Positions 9,667 to 19,599 are shown, counted from the stretch's first letter. The stretch: 64,000 nucleotides of DNA from Polynucleobacter sp. MWH-Loch1C5 (GCF_018881775.1 NZ_JACVPR010000001.1:868001-932000); one strand, 5' to 3'. Numbers and translations are program-made. The notes: generated by a model not told the origin, from the sequence alone.

Positions 9667-10805
9667 GTATTGGGCTGGTATCTCCACAAAAATTAAGTTT
9701 TGCCGAACCTTTGGTTCTGCAAAGTGGCGCTCGCATTGCTAATTATGACTTGATGGTTGAAACCTATGGGCGTCTTAATGCCGATAAAAGTAATGCGGTC
9801 TTAATTTGTCACGCCTTAAATGCTTCACATCATGTGGCCGGTCACAGCGTTGATAAGCCGGGTGATGTGGGCTGGTGGGACAATATGGTGGGCCCCGGCA
9901 AGCCTGTAGATACCAACCGTTTTTTTGTAATCGGGATTAATAACTTAGGCTCTTGCTTTGGCTCTACGGGCCCTATGAGTATTAATCCTGAAACAGGTAA
10001 GCCTTATGGGGCCAGTTTCCCGGTCGTTACAGTGGAAGATTGGGTCAATGCTCAGGCGCGTGTGATTGATCATTTCGGTATTAAGACTTTGGCTGCTGTG
10101 ATGGGCGGAAGTCTAGGGGGCATGCAGGCAACGGCGTGGGGTATGTTGTATCCAGAGCGTGTGCGCAACTGTGTCGTGATTGCATCGACCCCAAAACTCT
10201 CGGCACAGAACATTGCATTTAATGAAGTGGCTCGCAGCGCGATATTAAGTGACCCAGACTTTCATGGTGGGGACTACTATGCCCACCAAGTGGTGCCGCG
10301 CCGTGGTCTAAGGGTTGCTCGAATGATTGGGCATATTACTTATTTATCAGATGACGATATGGCTGAAAAATTTGGCCGTGAGTTACGTCGCGCTGAAGGC
10401 GATTCAAAAGAGTACAACTTTAATTTTGATGTTGAATTTGAAGTAGAAAGTTATTTGCGTTATCAGGGTGAAAAGTTTGCGGATTATTTTGATGCAAACA
10501 CCTATCTCTTAATTACGAGAGCGCTAGACTACTTTGACCCTGCCAAATCTTGCGATGATGATCTGTCCGCCGCATTTAAAAACGTTCATGCGAAGTTTTT
10601 GGTGGTGAGTTTCACAACGGACTGGAGATTTTCTCCGCAACGTAGTCGCGAAATTGTTAAAGCATTGTTAGATAACAAGCTAGATGTGAGCTATGCAGAA
10701 ATTGATGCGCCACACGGGCATGATGCTTTTTTATTAGAAGATCCTCGCTACCATGGCGTGGTGCGCGCCTACTTTGATCAGATTTTTCAGAAGGTGGGCT
10801 CATGA
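9663..10805 (+). CDS. metX: Homoserine O-acyltransferase MetX
   Basis: MetX activates homoserine for methionine synthesis. The 380-residue alpha/beta-hydrolase has the acceptor pocket segment [12 protein letters not shown], the nucleophile elbow [10 protein letters not shown] (Ser ~149) and the catalytic His in [10 protein letters not shown] (~351). In betaproteobacteria with an adjacent metW, MetX proteins may use succinyl-CoA or acetyl-CoA; sequence by eye does not decide. It overlaps slmA and metW by 4 nt each. No riboswitch precedes it, since it lies within an operon. Confidence 0.92.
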   Translation: MSIGLVSPQKLSFAEPLVLQSGARIANYDLMVETYGRLNADKSNAVLICHALNASHHVAGHSVDKPGDVGWWDNMVGPGKPVDTNRFFVIGINNLGSCFGSTGPMSINPETGKPYGASFPVVTVEDWVNAQARVIDHFGIKTLAAVMGGSLGGMQATAWGMLYPERVRNCVVIASTPKLSAQNIAFNEVARSAILSDPDFHGGDYYAHQVVPRRGLRVARMIGHITYLSDDDMAEKFGRELRRAEGDSKEYNFNFDVEFEVESYLRYQGEKFADYFDANTYLLITRALDYFDPAKSCDDDLSAAFKNVHAKFLVVSFTTDWRFSPQRSREIVKALLDNKLDVSYAEIDAPHGHDAFLLEDPRYHGVVRAYFDQIFQKVGS

Positions 10806-11386
10806 TGCGCGCTGATTTTTCTGCTATTGCACAATGGATCAAGCCAGGCACTGAAGTTTTAGATGTCGGCTGTGGTGATGGTGCATTGTTAGCGCACTTA
10901 AGAGATGTGCGCTTGGCCCACACCTACGGTGTTGAGTTGGCTGATGATAAGGTCTTGGCTTGTGCTCAAAAAGGCATTAACGTCATACAGCAAGATCTAG
11001 AAGGCGGCTTAGCATTGTTTGAGGACAAGACTTTTGATACGGTCATTCTTTCTCAGACGCTACAAACGATTCATGAGACTGCCAAAATCTTGAGTGAGAT
11101 TGCGCGCGTGGGTAAAGAGTGTGTTGTTTCTTTCCCCAATTTTGGTCATTGGTCTCATCGTCTTGCTGTGCTGACGGGTCGTATGCCGGTTTCTAAATCA
11201 TTGCCTTATCAGTGGTACAACACACCTAATGTGCGTGTTTTGACGATTGCCGATTTTGAGGCTTTAGCGCCTGAAGTCGGGCTAGAGCTATTGGATCGAG
11301 TCGTTTTACACGAGGGGCAAGAAATTTCATTAATGCCTAATCTAAGGGGTAGTCTTGCAATCTATAGAGCACGCAGGGCCAAGTAA
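10802..11386 (+). CDS. metW: Methionine biosynthesis protein MetW
   Basis: A 194-residue class I SAM-dependent methyltransferase-like protein with motif [16 protein letters not shown] (~19-33), [12 protein letters not shown] and the conserved VSFPNFGHW block that marks MetW. MetW is almost always coupled to MetX and is needed for, or stimulates, its acyltransferase activity in several proteobacteria; its own chemistry is not settled. It overlaps metX by 4 nt and the next gene by 32 nt. Confidence 0.9.
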   Translation: MMRADFSAIAQWIKPGTEVLDVGCGDGALLAHLRDVRLAHTYGVELADDKVLACAQKGINVIQQDLEGGLALFEDKTFDTVILSQTLQTIHETAKILSEIARVGKECVVSFPNFGHWSHRLAVLTGRMPVSKSLPYQWYNTPNVRVLTIADFEALAPEVGLELLDRVVLHEGQEISLMPNLRGSLAIYRARRAK

Positions 11387-12602
11387 AACTAGCGCCGTAT
11401 TGGTATGTGTGGCTTTTGGTTTTGCCAGCGGATTACCGCTATTTATTCTTTATAACCTTTTATCTGCTTGGTTAAAGAGTGAAGGTGTTGACCTTAAAGC
11501 AATCGGGTTATTTGCTTTAGTAGGTATGCCTTATACATGGAAGTTTCTATGGTCTCCTGCCATGGATCGTTTCCAGCTACCGTTTTTAGGACGTAGACGA
11601 GGCTGGATTATTTTTACGCAAATTGCTGTCATGTTGGCTGTGATGCTCATGGGGCAATTTAATCCTAAGTCAGACATCTGGATCGTGGTGGCCTTAGCAG
11701 CAACGGTTGCTTTTTTCTCTGCCAGCCAAGATATTGTGATTGATGCGCATCGTCGCGAATGGCTGACCGAAGAGCAGATGGGTTCTGGTACCGCGCTGTT
11801 TGTGAATGCTTATAAATTATCTACCCTAGTCCCAGGGTCTTTATCGCTAATTCTGTCAGACATTATCAGTTGGGACTGGGTGTTTTTTATCACGGCACTC
11901 TTTATGTTGCCTGGCATGATTACTACCCTTTTTGTTTCAGAGCCCAAGCTCTATGGCCCGCCACCGCAAACCATGCGCGAAGCGATCATTGAACCATTTA
12001 ATGAGTTTGTCCAACGTAAGGGCTGGCGTTACGCCCTTCTAGTTTTATCTTTCATTTTTTTATATAAGCTGGGTGATTCCATGGCTACGGCCTTAGCCAC
12101 CCCTTTTTATATAGAAATGGGATTTACGCGCACTGAAATTGGTGTTGTAGCCAAAAATGCTGGTTTATGGGCAAGCATATTGGGTGGCATATTGGGCGCC
12201 TATTGGATGCTAAAGACCGGTGTGAATAAAGCCTTATGGATTTTTGGTGCACTACAGGCGCTCGCCACTTTGGGTTTTGTGGTTTTAGCGGAATCAGGCC
12301 CAAGCTTATGGGTGTTAACTTGGGTCATTGGATTTGAGGCAATCACTGTGGGCTTGGGTACGGCGGCATTTACCTCCTATATTGCGCTTGAGACTAATCC
12401 GCGTTTTACGGCAACACAGTTTGCGCTATTTACGAGTTTGTCGGCTGTACCAAGAACGTTCATTAATGCTTTAACAGGGTTTATTGTTGAGTACACCGGC
12501 TGGACCCATTTCTTTATCCTTTGTTTTATCCTGGCTTTGCCGGGATTGATGTTGTTGCCTAAAATTGCTCCATGGAACGGTCAGAAAACTTCAACTAATT
12601 AA
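11355..12602 (+). CDS. ampG: AmpG-like muropeptide MFS permease
   Basis: A 415-residue inner-membrane transporter with about 12 hydrophobic segments. The opening GFASGLPLFILYNLLSAWLK and MPYTWKFLWSPAMDR, the SQDIVIDAHRREWL loop and the late FTSYIALETNPRFTATQ motif are typical of AmpG, which imports anhydro-muropeptides for cell-wall recycling. The TTG start overlaps metW; AAGGGG lies 6-7 nt upstream and supports it. The M48 peptidase gene starts at the stop codon. Beta-lactamase-related roles of AmpG need ampD/ampC, which are not here. Confidence 0.78.
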   Translation: MQSIEHAGPSKTSAVLVCVAFGFASGLPLFILYNLLSAWLKSEGVDLKAIGLFALVGMPYTWKFLWSPAMDRFQLPFLGRRRGWIIFTQIAVMLAVMLMGQFNPKSDIWIVVALAATVAFFSASQDIVIDAHRREWLTEEQMGSGTALFVNAYKLSTLVPGSLSLILSDIISWDWVFFITALFMLPGMITTLFVSEPKLYGPPPQTMREAIIEPFNEFVQRKGWRYALLVLSFIFLYKLGDSMATALATPFYIEMGFTRTEIGVVAKNAGLWASILGGILGAYWMLKTGVNKALWIFGALQALATLGFVVLAESGPSLWVLTWVIGFEAITVGLGTAAFTSYIALETNPRFTATQFALFTSLSAVPRTFINALTGFIVEYTGWTHFFILCFILALPGLMLLPKIAPWNGQKTSTN

Positions 12603-13465
12603 TGATGAAGCAAACGATAGTTAAATTAAAGAGAGTCTTCGCGCTCACCATGGGTGCCCTTTTGATGGCATGTGCACCGGTGAATCCATCGCCTAAAGAT
12701 GGGGTAAAAGTTGGGGATTCATCTAGCTTAAAAAGTATGGTGCCAGCTTCTTCCTTGGAGCAGGCGGCTGCACGTCAATATGCAGATATCAAGAAAAAAG
12801 CGGGCGCTAAGAATGCCTTGATGCCAGACACACATCCACAAGTGATTCGCTTAAGAACCATCGCGAAGAAAATTTTGCCGCATGCTGAAATCTGGAACCC
12901 TGAATCTAAAAAATGGCAGTGGGAAATCAATTTGATTGCCTCCGATGAGGTCAATGCCTTTTGTATGCCGGGTGGCAAGATTGCTTTTTATACTGGCATC
13001 CTAGAGAAGTTAAAGCTCAATGATGATGAGGTCGCGACGATCATGGGGCACGAAGTAGCTCATGCTCTGCGTGAACATGCGCGCGAGCGCATTGCCAAAG
13101 CACAGTTGACTAATATCGGCGCTAATGTGGTTTCGCAAGCTTTAGGCTTGGGTAGTCTTGGCAACCAAGCTTTAGGGCAAGGTTTGCAGCTTCTAGGTTT
13201 GAGCTTTTCTCGTTCAGATGAAAAAGATGCGGACTTAGTCGGTATGGATTTGGCTGCGCGTGCAGGTTACGACCCACGCGCAGGGATTTCTTTGTGGCAA
13301 AAAATGGGACAACTTAATAAAGAGAAGCCACCAGAATGGTTATCTACTCACCCTTCAGGCGAATCACGTATTTATGAGATTCAGCGTAACTTAGCTGATG
13401 TGATGCCTTTATATGCCAAAGCTAAAGGCACAACCATCGATCGCCTACCTGAATATCGCTATTAA
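12602..13465 (+). CDS. M48 family metallopeptidase lipoprotein
   Basis: A 287-residue periplasmic zinc peptidase of the LoiP/YcaL-like M48C group. The N-terminus ends in the lipobox LLMAC, so Cys ~23 should be lipidated. The zinc motif HEVAH is at 150-154 within IMGHEVAHALREHARERIA, and the third ligand Glu lies in RSDEKDADLVG. The gene overlaps the AmpG-like permease by one base, so both are likely co-expressed with an envelope role. It ends 5 nt from the convergent xth. Confidence 0.85.
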   Translation: MMKQTIVKLKRVFALTMGALLMACAPVNPSPKDGVKVGDSSSLKSMVPASSLEQAAARQYADIKKKAGAKNALMPDTHPQVIRLRTIAKKILPHAEIWNPESKKWQWEINLIASDEVNAFCMPGGKIAFYTGILEKLKLNDDEVATIMGHEVAHALREHARERIAKAQLTNIGANVVSQALGLGSLGNQALGQGLQLLGLSFSRSDEKDADLVGMDLAARAGYDPRAGISLWQKMGQLNKEKPPEWLSTHPSGESRIYEIQRNLADVMPLYAKAKGTTIDRLPEYRY

Positions 13466-13470
13466 TCCGA

Positions 13471-14253
13471 TTAAAGACTGTAGTCGTAATCTATGATCAG
13501 TGGCGCATGATCTGAAAAGCGCTCTTCCTTGTAAATGCGAGCAGTTTTAGCTAGTTGACTGAGTTTGGGGGTGGCAATTTGATAGTCGATACGCCATCCA
13601 ACATTCTTGGCATAGGCTTGGCCGCGCTGGCTCCACCAGGTGTAACAATCATCACTACTTTCTGGATGAAGGATGCGATAAACATCTTGATAGTTTTCTT
13701 GGTAGAACAATTGATCAAGCCACGCACGTTCTTCAGGTAAGAAGCCCGAATTTTTAAGATTGCCTTTCCAGTTTTTTAGATCTTGTTCTTTATGTGCGAT
13801 ATTCACATCACCACACAAGATGATCTCTTTCTTTTTCTTCTTGAGCTCAACCAGGTGTGGCATAAACAAATCTAGAAACCTAAATTTAGCTTCTTGACGT
13901 TCTGGCGCGCTTGATCCTGAGGGGAAGTACGCCGAAATCACGATTAAGTCATAAAAGTGCGTTTCGACATAGCGCCCTTCAGCATCGAATTCACCATCAT
14001 CAAAACCAATCACAACCTCAGTCGGCTCGTGCTTGGTGTAAAGGCCTACGCCGCTATACCCTTTTTTTTCTGCATATTGGAAAAATCCTTGGAAGCCTGC
14101 TGGAGAAAGCATAAAATCAGCCATATCGTCTGCTTGAGCTTTGAGTTCTTGTACACAAATGATGTCTGGTGACTCTTTTTGAATCCAATCAAAGAAGCCT
14201 TTTTTGGAAGCGGAACGGATACCGTTTAAGTTGGCAGTAATGACACGTAGCAT
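13471..14253 (-). CDS. xth: Exodeoxyribonuclease III
   Basis: XthA/ExoA-type AP endonuclease, 260 residues, of the EEP fold. Visible active-site blocks are ANLNGIRSA (8-16), CVQELKA with the metal-binding Glu (~36), [21 protein letters not shown] (Asp/Asn ~150) and the C-terminal [11 protein letters not shown]. It cleaves abasic sites in base-excision repair. Its start overlaps that of divergent pyrE, so its promoter must lie within the 5' part of pyrE. Confidence 0.93.
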   Translation of the reverse strand: MLRVITANLNGIRSASKKGFFDWIQKESPDIICVQELKAQADDMADFMLSPAGFQGFFQYAEKKGYSGVGLYTKHEPTEVVIGFDDGEFDAEGRYVETHFYDLIVISAYFPSGSSAPERQEAKFRFLDLFMPHLVELKKKKKEIILCGDVNIAHKEQDLKNWKGNLKNSGFLPEERAWLDQLFYQENYQDVYRILHPESSDDCYTWWSQRGQAYAKNVGWRIDYQIATPKLSQLAKTARIYKEERFSDHAPLIIDYDYSL

Positions 14254-14260
14254 GGGATAT

Positions 14261-14929
14261 ATGACTAATCAAAAAAACTTTAAAAAGGAATTCATCCAGT
14301 TTGCACTAGAAGCCAAGGTGCTGGCATTTGGAGAGTTTAAAACGAAGGCAGGTCGTCTGTCCCCTTACTTTTTTAATGCCGGCGGCTTTAATGACGGATT
14401 ACGTCTGAAGCGACTTGGTGAGTACTATGCACAAGCATTGATTAGCTCGGGTCTTAAGTTCGATATGCTTTTTGGGCCTGCATATAAGGGCATCACCTTG
14501 GCGGCTGCCACAGCAATCGCGCTGGCTGAACATGGTCAAGCGGTGCCCTATTGTTACAACCGTAAAGAAGCGAAAGATCATGGCGAGGGCGGTGTATTGG
14601 TGGGGGCGCCCCTGAGGGGCCGGGTTGTCATTATTGATGATGTCATTTCTGCGGGGACTTCTGTTCGAGAATCGGTAGATATGATTCGCTCAGCTGGGGC
14701 CGAGCCTGCTGCAGTATTGATTGCCTTAGATCGAATGGAGCGCTCTGGTAATGCAGAGGAAATCGGTACCAGTTCAGCCGTTCAAAATGTGCAAAGCGAA
14801 TTTGGTATGCCAGTTATTTCGATCGCAGATTTGGCGAGCTTGATGACGTTTTTAGAGCAGTCAGAAAGTGCCGAATTACAAAACTATTTGCCTGCAGTAA
14901 AAGCCTATCGAGAGCGCTACGGTATTTAA
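14261..14929 (+). CDS. pyrE: Orotate phosphoribosyltransferase
   Basis: PyrE converts orotate and PRPP to OMP. The protein shows [27 protein letters not shown] and the PRPP signature [14 protein letters not shown] (~125-138). I place the start at 14261 because GGGA lies just upstream. An in-frame ATG at 14252 lacks an RBS and would overlap the xth start codon, and longer upstream versions run inside xth. The C-terminal half carries a short insertion ([16 protein letters not shown]) of the kind common in betaproteobacterial PyrE. Confidence 0.92.
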   Translation: MTNQKNFKKEFIQFALEAKVLAFGEFKTKAGRLSPYFFNAGGFNDGLRLKRLGEYYAQALISSGLKFDMLFGPAYKGITLAAATAIALAEHGQAVPYCYNRKEAKDHGEGGVLVGAPLRGRVVIIDDVISAGTSVRESVDMIRSAGAEPAAVLIALDRMERSGNAEEIGTSSAVQNVQSEFGMPVISIADLASLMTFLEQSESAELQNYLPAVKAYRERYGI

Positions 14930-14947
14930 TGGGCTTTAGCGCCCAAT

Positions 14948-15814
14948 CTAGATACTAACTTCGCCCTCAAAAACAGTGACTGCGGGACCTGTCATCATGA
15001 CGGGGTGCTCAGGATTGCCATCCCACTCAATGATTAAATCCCCGCCACGTGTATGAACCGTCACGGGGCTACTTAATTTATTTTGCATGATCCCTGAAAC
15101 GACCGCCGCACAGGCCCCAGTGCCGCAAGCCAAAGTTTCTCCAGAGCCTCGCTCAAAGACGCGTAACTTAATTTCGTGAGCGGAAATGATTTGCATAAAC
15201 CCTGCATTCATTTTTTTAGGAAATGCTGGATGTGATTCAAGAACAGGTCCTTGGGTAGCGACAGGATGATGATCGACATCATTCACAATTTGCACACCAT
15301 GAGGATTACCCATAGAAACAGGATGAATCCAAAATGAACCTTCACTCGTTTGAAGTTGATAAAGCGTGGCTTGTGCTTCTTGCTTGGATGAGAGATTCAT
15401 TGGGGTAAATGGAATTTTCTCTGTCCCGAGTATGGGTGGCCCCATATTAACTGTGACTTGGCCATCAGGATTTTCAGTCAAGCTCAAAATGGTATGAGCC
15501 ACTTCAACTTGCACAGTGGTGTTTTGGGTCAACCCTTTAGCGCGGACGAAACGTACAAAGCAACGCGAACCGTTGCCACATTGTTCGACTTCATTACCAT
15601 CCGCATTAATAATGCGGTATTTGAATTCTGCCCCCTCGCGGCTTGGGCGTTCGACAATCAAAATTTGATCGGCTCCTATGCCAAATTGTCGATGCGCTAA
15701 TTTCACCCATTGGGCTTTGGAGATCCCGGTGAGGTCTTGATGAATGCCGTCAAGCACAATGAAATCATTGCCCGCGCCATGCATTTTGGTAAATCGTAAA
15801 TTTCTAGAGCTCAT
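14948..15814 (-). CDS. dapF: Diaminopimelate epimerase
   Basis: DapF interconverts LL- and meso-diaminopimelate for lysine and peptidoglycan. The 288-residue protein has both catalytic cysteine motifs, EQCGNGSRCF (~80) and LACGTGACAA (~228), the N-terminal TKMHGAGNDFIVLD and the GNPHGVQIV substrate loop. It is transcribed toward pyrE and ends 18 nt from it. It is divergent from metK, with 166 bases between them. Confidence 0.95.
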   Translation of the reverse strand: MSSRNLRFTKMHGAGNDFIVLDGIHQDLTGISKAQWVKLAHRQFGIGADQILIVERPSREGAEFKYRIINADGNEVEQCGNGSRCFVRFVRAKGLTQNTTVQVEVAHTILSLTENPDGQVTVNMGPPILGTEKIPFTPMNLSSKQEAQATLYQLQTSEGSFWIHPVSMGNPHGVQIVNDVDHHPVATQGPVLESHPAFPKKMNAGFMQIISAHEIKLRVFERGSGETLACGTGACAAVVSGIMQNKLSSPVTVHTRGGDLIIEWDGNPEHPVMMTGPAVTVFEGEVSI

Positions 15815-15836
15815 AAGGGTTAAATATACAGGCTAG

Positions 15837-15864
15837 TTGTACTTTTATGAGAATGTTATAGAAT
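15837..15864 (+). promoter_or_regulatory. Candidate sigma70 promoter for metK
   Basis: TTGTAC (15837-15842) and TAGAAT (15859-15864) are separated by 16 bases. Predicted transcription would begin near 15871, immediately before the first stem of the riboswitch candidate, which supports both calls. This is by eye only. Confidence 0.5.
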
Positions 15865-15872
15865 TCACACAT

Positions 15873-15981
15873 ATTCGCTGAGTTATGACAACTTGCGGGG
15901 CGAATCCAAAATATCCGCTAAAGCGTCGCCGCTGTTAGAACCGGCACGTGTTGTCGGAATACTTTTTTTAGGAGCTAACAG
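15873..15981 (+). ncRNA. Candidate SAM-II riboswitch and start-codon-sequestering hairpin in the metK leader
   Basis: Stem P1 ATTCGC (15873-15878) pairs with GCGAAT (15900-15905). Its loop contains TGAGTTA and CTTGCGG, close to the SAM-II loop consensus UGAUUU...CUUGCAG. The loop bases GCGG (15895-15898) can pair with CCGC (15915-15918) and GAC (15887-15889) with GTC (15925-15927), giving an H-type pseudoknot. The conserved GCTAAAGC follows at 15917-15924. Downstream, CTGTTAG (15932-15938) pairs perfectly with CTAACAG (15975-15981), which abuts the GGAG ribosome site and covers the first base of the GTG start. SAM would plausibly lower metK translation. The class assignment is from memory of the consensus and needs a covariance search. 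Confidence 0.55.
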
Positions 15982-17147
15982 TGTCAAACGAATATTTCTT
16001 TACCTCTGAGTCAGTTTCCGAAGGCCATCCTGATAAGGTTGCTGACCAAATTTCTGATTCCATTCTCGATGCCATTTTGGCTCAAGATCCTACTGCACGG
16101 GTTGCTGCAGAAACTTTATGTAATACCGGTTTGGTTGTTTTGGCTGGTGAAATTACGACTACGGCCAACGTCGACTACATTGGTGTGGCGCGCGAGACCA
16201 TTCGTCAAATTGGTTATGACAATACTGAGTATGGTATTGACTACAAAGGCTGTGCGGTATTGGTCGCCTATGACAAACAAAGTCCAGATATCGCCCAAGG
16301 TGTTGATAAAGCCCATGATGATGGTTTAGATCAGGGTGCGGGTGACCAAGGTTTGATGTTTGGTTATGCAGTGGATGAAACCCCTGAGTTAATGCCTTTG
16401 CCAATCTACTTGTCACATCGTTTAGTTGAGCGTCAAGCCGATTTACGTCGTGATGGTCGTCTCAATTGGTTGCGTCCTGATGCTAAGTCTCAGGTGACAT
16501 TAAAGTATGTCGACGGCAAGCCAGTTGCGATTGATACCGTCGTTTTATCTACGCAGCATTCACCAGACATTTCTTTAGAAAAGTTACGTGAGGCGGTCAT
16601 TGAAGAAATTATTAAGCCTGTATTACCTAAAGAATTAATCAAAGGCGAAATCAAGTACTTGGTAAATCCTACTGGCCGTTTTGTGATTGGTGGCCCACAG
16701 GGCGATTGTGGTTTGACCGGCCGTAAGATTATCGTGGACACCTATGGTGGTGCAGCTCCTCACGGTGGTGGTGCGTTCTCCGGCAAGGATCCATCTAAGG
16801 TTGACCGCTCTGCTGCTTATGCAGGCCGCTATGTTGCTAAAAACGTGGTTGCTGCAGGTTTGGCAAGTAAGTGCTTGGTACAGATTTCATACGCCATTGG
16901 TGTTGCAAAACCTACTTCTGTCATGGTCAGCACTTTTGGTACAGGTAAGATTTCTGATGAAAAGATTGCCCAGTTAGTTCAAGAACACTTTGATTTGAGA
17001 CCGAAGGGTATCGTGAAGATGTTGAACTTGCTCAGACCGATTTATCGCAAAACGGCTGCTTATGGCCACTTTGGCCGTGAAGAGCCAGAGTTCACATGGG
17101 AGGCCCGTGATAAGGCCGCAGCACTAAAAGCCGCAGCTGGGCTATAA
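15981..17147 (+). CDS. metK: S-adenosylmethionine synthase
   Basis: MetK makes SAM from methionine and ATP. The 388-residue protein carries [13 protein letters not shown] (7-19), the ATP-binding [12 protein letters not shown] and the phosphate-binding [19 protein letters not shown]. The GTG start has GGAG 6 nt upstream, and its first base lies in a predicted hairpin (see the leader). With ahcY and metF next on the same strand, metK forms a SAM-cycle cluster in which metK and ahcY have separate RNA-level controls. Confidence 0.97.
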   Translation: MSNEYFFTSESVSEGHPDKVADQISDSILDAILAQDPTARVAAETLCNTGLVVLAGEITTTANVDYIGVARETIRQIGYDNTEYGIDYKGCAVLVAYDKQSPDIAQGVDKAHDDGLDQGAGDQGLMFGYAVDETPELMPLPIYLSHRLVERQADLRRDGRLNWLRPDAKSQVTLKYVDGKPVAIDTVVLSTQHSPDISLEKLREAVIEEIIKPVLPKELIKGEIKYLVNPTGRFVIGGPQGDCGLTGRKIIVDTYGGAAPHGGGAFSGKDPSKVDRSAAYAGRYVAKNVVAAGLASKCLVQISYAIGVAKPTSVMVSTFGTGKISDEKIAQLVQEHFDLRPKGIVKMLNLLRPIYRKTAAYGHFGREEPEFTWEARDKAAALKAAAGL

Positions 17148-17148
17148 T
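17143..17148 (+). promoter_or_regulatory. Candidate -10 element for ahcY
   Basis: TATAAT overlaps the metK stop codon and lies about 11 bases before the first stem of the SAH riboswitch. The -35 position (around 17120, AGCACT) is poor. The perfect -10 and its placement suggest ahcY can be transcribed independently of metK. Confidence 0.45.
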
Positions 17149-17158
17149 ACGTTTATCG

Positions 17159-17239
17159 CCTCTAAGGAGCGTTGCAAGGTATTTTTTCAAATACCCCAGG
17201 CTTAGAGGAATTAGTTAATTGCAACGGCGCTCGCTAACC
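17159..17239 (+). ncRNA. S-adenosylhomocysteine (SAH) riboswitch
   Basis: P1 is CCTCTAAG (17159-17166) with CTTAGAGG (17201-17208). P2 is GGTATTT (17178-17184) with AAATACC (17189-17195). The conserved GAGCGTTGCA (17167-17176) and CCCCAGGCTTAG are present. The pseudoknot forms between CGTTGC (17170-17175) and GCAACG (17221-17226), continued by GCGCTCGCT. This arrangement and the position upstream of ahcY match the SAH riboswitch class, which senses the substrate of AhcY and turns its expression on. The end of the aptamer overlaps the 5' arm of the terminator, which explains the switch. Confidence 0.9.
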
Positions 17240-17269
17240 TTTTAAAGAACCGGTTGGCGGGCGTTTTTT
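17228..17269 (+). terminator. Riboswitch-controlled intrinsic terminator before ahcY
   Basis: CGCTCGCTAACC (17228-17239) pairs with GGTTGGCGGGCG (17252-17263) over 12 bp with two G-T wobbles, followed by six T (17264-17269). The 5' arm shares CGCTCGCT with the riboswitch pseudoknot, so the SAH-bound aptamer and the terminator are mutually exclusive. SAH should therefore allow readthrough. Confidence 0.85.
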
Positions 17270-17306
17270 ATTGCCCCCGATTGGCCTTTCAATGAGTGGG
17301 GTGCAT

Positions 17307-18743
17307 ATGAACAAACCTGTAGATTTAAGCTTAAAAGACTTTGCTATTGCCGACATTGGCTTAGCTGATTGGGGTCGTAAAGAGATCGCCATTGCCGAAA
17401 CTGAAATGCCTGGCTTGATGGCGATTCGCGACGAGTTCGCTGCCAGTCAACCTTTGCGTGGCGCCAGAATTACTGGCTCTTTGCATATGACGATTCAGAC
17501 AGCGGTATTAATTGAAACCTTAGAAGCATTGGGTGCTGACGTACGTTGGGCCTCATGCAATATTTTCTCAACCCAAGATCATGCTGCTGCCGCAATTGCT
17601 GCGAATGGCACGCCTGTATTTGCTATCAAGGGCGAGACTTTAGAGCAGTATTGGGATTTCACACACAAGATTTTTGAGTGGCCAGATGGTGGCTATACCA
17701 ATATGATTTTGGATGATGGTGGCGACGCCACGCTTCTGCTCCATTTGGGTGCCAAAGCTGAAAAAGACCAATCTGTTTTACATCATCCAACCAGTGAAGA
17801 AGAGCGTGTGTTGTTTGCCTCTATTCAGGCAAAGCTCAAACAAGATCCAACTTGGTACTCAGTGCGCTTAGAGAAAGTCAAAGGCGTGACTGAAGAAACC
17901 ACTACGGGTGTTCATCGCTTGTATCAAATGTTTGCTAAGGGTGAACTCAAGTTCCCGGCTATTAACGTCAATGATTCTGTGACCAAGAGCAAGTTTGATA
18001 ACTTGTATGGCTGTCGTGAGTCATTGGTAGACGGTATTAAGCGTGCTACTGATGTGATGATTGCGGGCAAGATTGCTGTGGTGGCTGGTTACGGTGACGT
18101 AGGTAAAGGTTCAGCCCAGGCATTACGTGCTTTGTCTGCACAAGTGTGGGTCACTGAAATTGATCCTATTTGCGCATTGCAAGCCGCTATGGAAGGCTAC
18201 CGTGTAGTGACCATGGATTACGCTTGTGACAAGGCTGACATTTTCGTGACTGCTACGGGTAACTATCATGTCATTACGCATGACCACATGGCCAAGATGA
18301 AAGATCAGGCTATCGTTTGTAACATTGGCCACTTTGATAATGAGATTGATATCGCAGGTATTGAAAAATATCGTTGGGAAGAAATCAAGCCACAAGTAGA
18401 CCATGTGATTTTCCCTGCCATGAATGGTCAGCCAGAAAAGCGTTTGATTATTTTGGCTAAGGGTCGCTTGGTGAACCTAGGTTGCGGTACGGGCCATCCT
18501 TCTTATGTGATGAGCTCATCTTTTGCGAACCAAACATTGGCGCAGATTGAGCTTTGGACAGCTGCTGGTACGAATAAGTACCCTGTGGGCGTTTACACAT
18601 TGCCTAAGCATTTGGATGAAAAAGTAGCTCGTTTGCAGTTGAAGACGCTCAATGCTCAATTGACGCAGTTGTCTGATCAGCAAGCCGCTTACATCAATGT
18701 GAAAAAAGAAGGCCCTTATAAGCCTGAGCATTACCGTTACTAA
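17307..18743 (+). CDS. ahcY: Adenosylhomocysteinase (SAH hydrolase)
   Basis: AhcY hydrolyses SAH to adenosine and homocysteine, relieving product inhibition of methyltransferases. From the ATG at 17307 (GAGTGGGG 5 nt upstream) the protein is 478 residues. It shows [27 protein letters not shown], the NAD-binding [15 protein letters not shown] and the C-terminal [10 protein letters not shown], the family's signature end. In-frame starts at 17271 and 17292 exist, but the first overlaps the terminator tail. Expression is expected to rise with SAH through the riboswitch. metF follows 17 nt later. Confidence 0.96.
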   Translation: MNKPVDLSLKDFAIADIGLADWGRKEIAIAETEMPGLMAIRDEFAASQPLRGARITGSLHMTIQTAVLIETLEALGADVRWASCNIFSTQDHAAAAIAANGTPVFAIKGETLEQYWDFTHKIFEWPDGGYTNMILDDGGDATLLLHLGAKAEKDQSVLHHPTSEEERVLFASIQAKLKQDPTWYSVRLEKVKGVTEETTTGVHRLYQMFAKGELKFPAINVNDSVTKSKFDNLYGCRESLVDGIKRATDVMIAGKIAVVAGYGDVGKGSAQALRALSAQVWVTEIDPICALQAAMEGYRVVTMDYACDKADIFVTATGNYHVITHDHMAKMKDQAIVCNIGHFDNEIDIAGIEKYRWEEIKPQVDHVIFPAMNGQPEKRLIILAKGRLVNLGCGTGHPSYVMSSSFANQTLAQIELWTAAGTNKYPVGVYTLPKHLDEKVARLQLKTLNAQLTQLSDQQAAYINVKKEGPYKPEHYRY

Positions 18744-18760
18744 GAAAGTCTGGAATTGAT

Positions 18761-19591
18761 ATGGAATTGAGCGTAGAGTTTTTCCCGCCAAAGACGCCTG
18801 AGGGTGCAGATAAATTGCGCCTAGTGCGTCAGCAATTGGCAGCTACGCTCAAACCGACATTTTTTTCTGTGACTTTTGGTGCAGGTGGTTCTACGCAAGA
18901 CGGTACTTGGACCACGGTTAAAGAAATGCATGAGGCCGGTCTACAGGCTGCGCCTCATCTTTCATGTGTGGGTAGTACACGTGAAAAAATTGCAACTCTC
19001 ATTCAGCAATACCAAGCCATTGGCATTCGTCGCATCGTTGCTTTACGAGGTGATTTGCCATCTGGCATGGGTCAGTATGGCGAGTTTCAGCATGCTGATC
19101 AACTCGTTAGTTTTATTCGTGAAACAACAGGCGATCACTTTCATATTGAGGTGGCTGCTTATCCTGAGACACATCCTCAAGCGAAATCGCCCGCAGATGA
19201 CATTGTACGTTTTGTCAATAAAGTGAAGGCGGGTGCAAATTCCGCGATCACGCAGTACTTTTTTAATACGGATGCTTATTTCCGTTTTGTTGATGAGGCG
19301 GCTAAGCAAGGTGCTGATGTACCAGTGATTCCCGGCATTATGCCCATTACCAACTCATCACAACTATTAAGATTTTCTGATGCCTGTGGTGCAGAAGTGC
19401 CCCGTTGGATTCGTTTAAGACTCCAATCCTATGGTGATGATGTGGCTTCGATTAAAGCCTTTGGTCTGGAAGTCATCACAGATCTTTGCGATCAACTCAT
19501 GGTGGCAGGCGCTCCAGGATTACATTTTTATAGCCTTAATCAAGCCGAGACCACCTTGGCCATAGCTAAAAATCTGCAATTAGTCGACTAA
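18761..19591 (+). CDS. metF: Methylenetetrahydrofolate reductase
   Basis: MetF reduces 5,10-methylene-THF to 5-methyl-THF, the methyl donor for MetH. The 276-residue TIM-barrel flavoprotein begins VEFFPPKTPEG and has SVTFGAGGST, IVALRGDLP, the EVAAYPETHP block and the AITQYFFNTD segment. It lies 17 nt after ahcY, so the SAH riboswitch may also affect it by readthrough, which would tie methyl-folate supply to the SAM cycle. It converges on the 5-FCL gene. Confidence 0.95.
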   Translation: MELSVEFFPPKTPEGADKLRLVRQQLAATLKPTFFSVTFGAGGSTQDGTWTTVKEMHEAGLQAAPHLSCVGSTREKIATLIQQYQAIGIRRIVALRGDLPSGMGQYGEFQHADQLVSFIRETTGDHFHIEVAAYPETHPQAKSPADDIVRFVNKVKAGANSAITQYFFNTDAYFRFVDEAAKQGADVPVIPGIMPITNSSQLLRFSDACGAEVPRWIRLRLQSYGDDVASIKAFGLEVITDLCDQLMVAGAPGLHFYSLNQAETTLAIAKNLQLVD

Positions 19592-19599
19592 GTCAAAAA

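Noticed and set aside
14930-14945. TGGGC-TTTAGC-GCCCA hairpin between convergent pyrE and dapF
   Set aside because: Only 5 bp of stem and no T tract on either strand; too weak to call a terminator.
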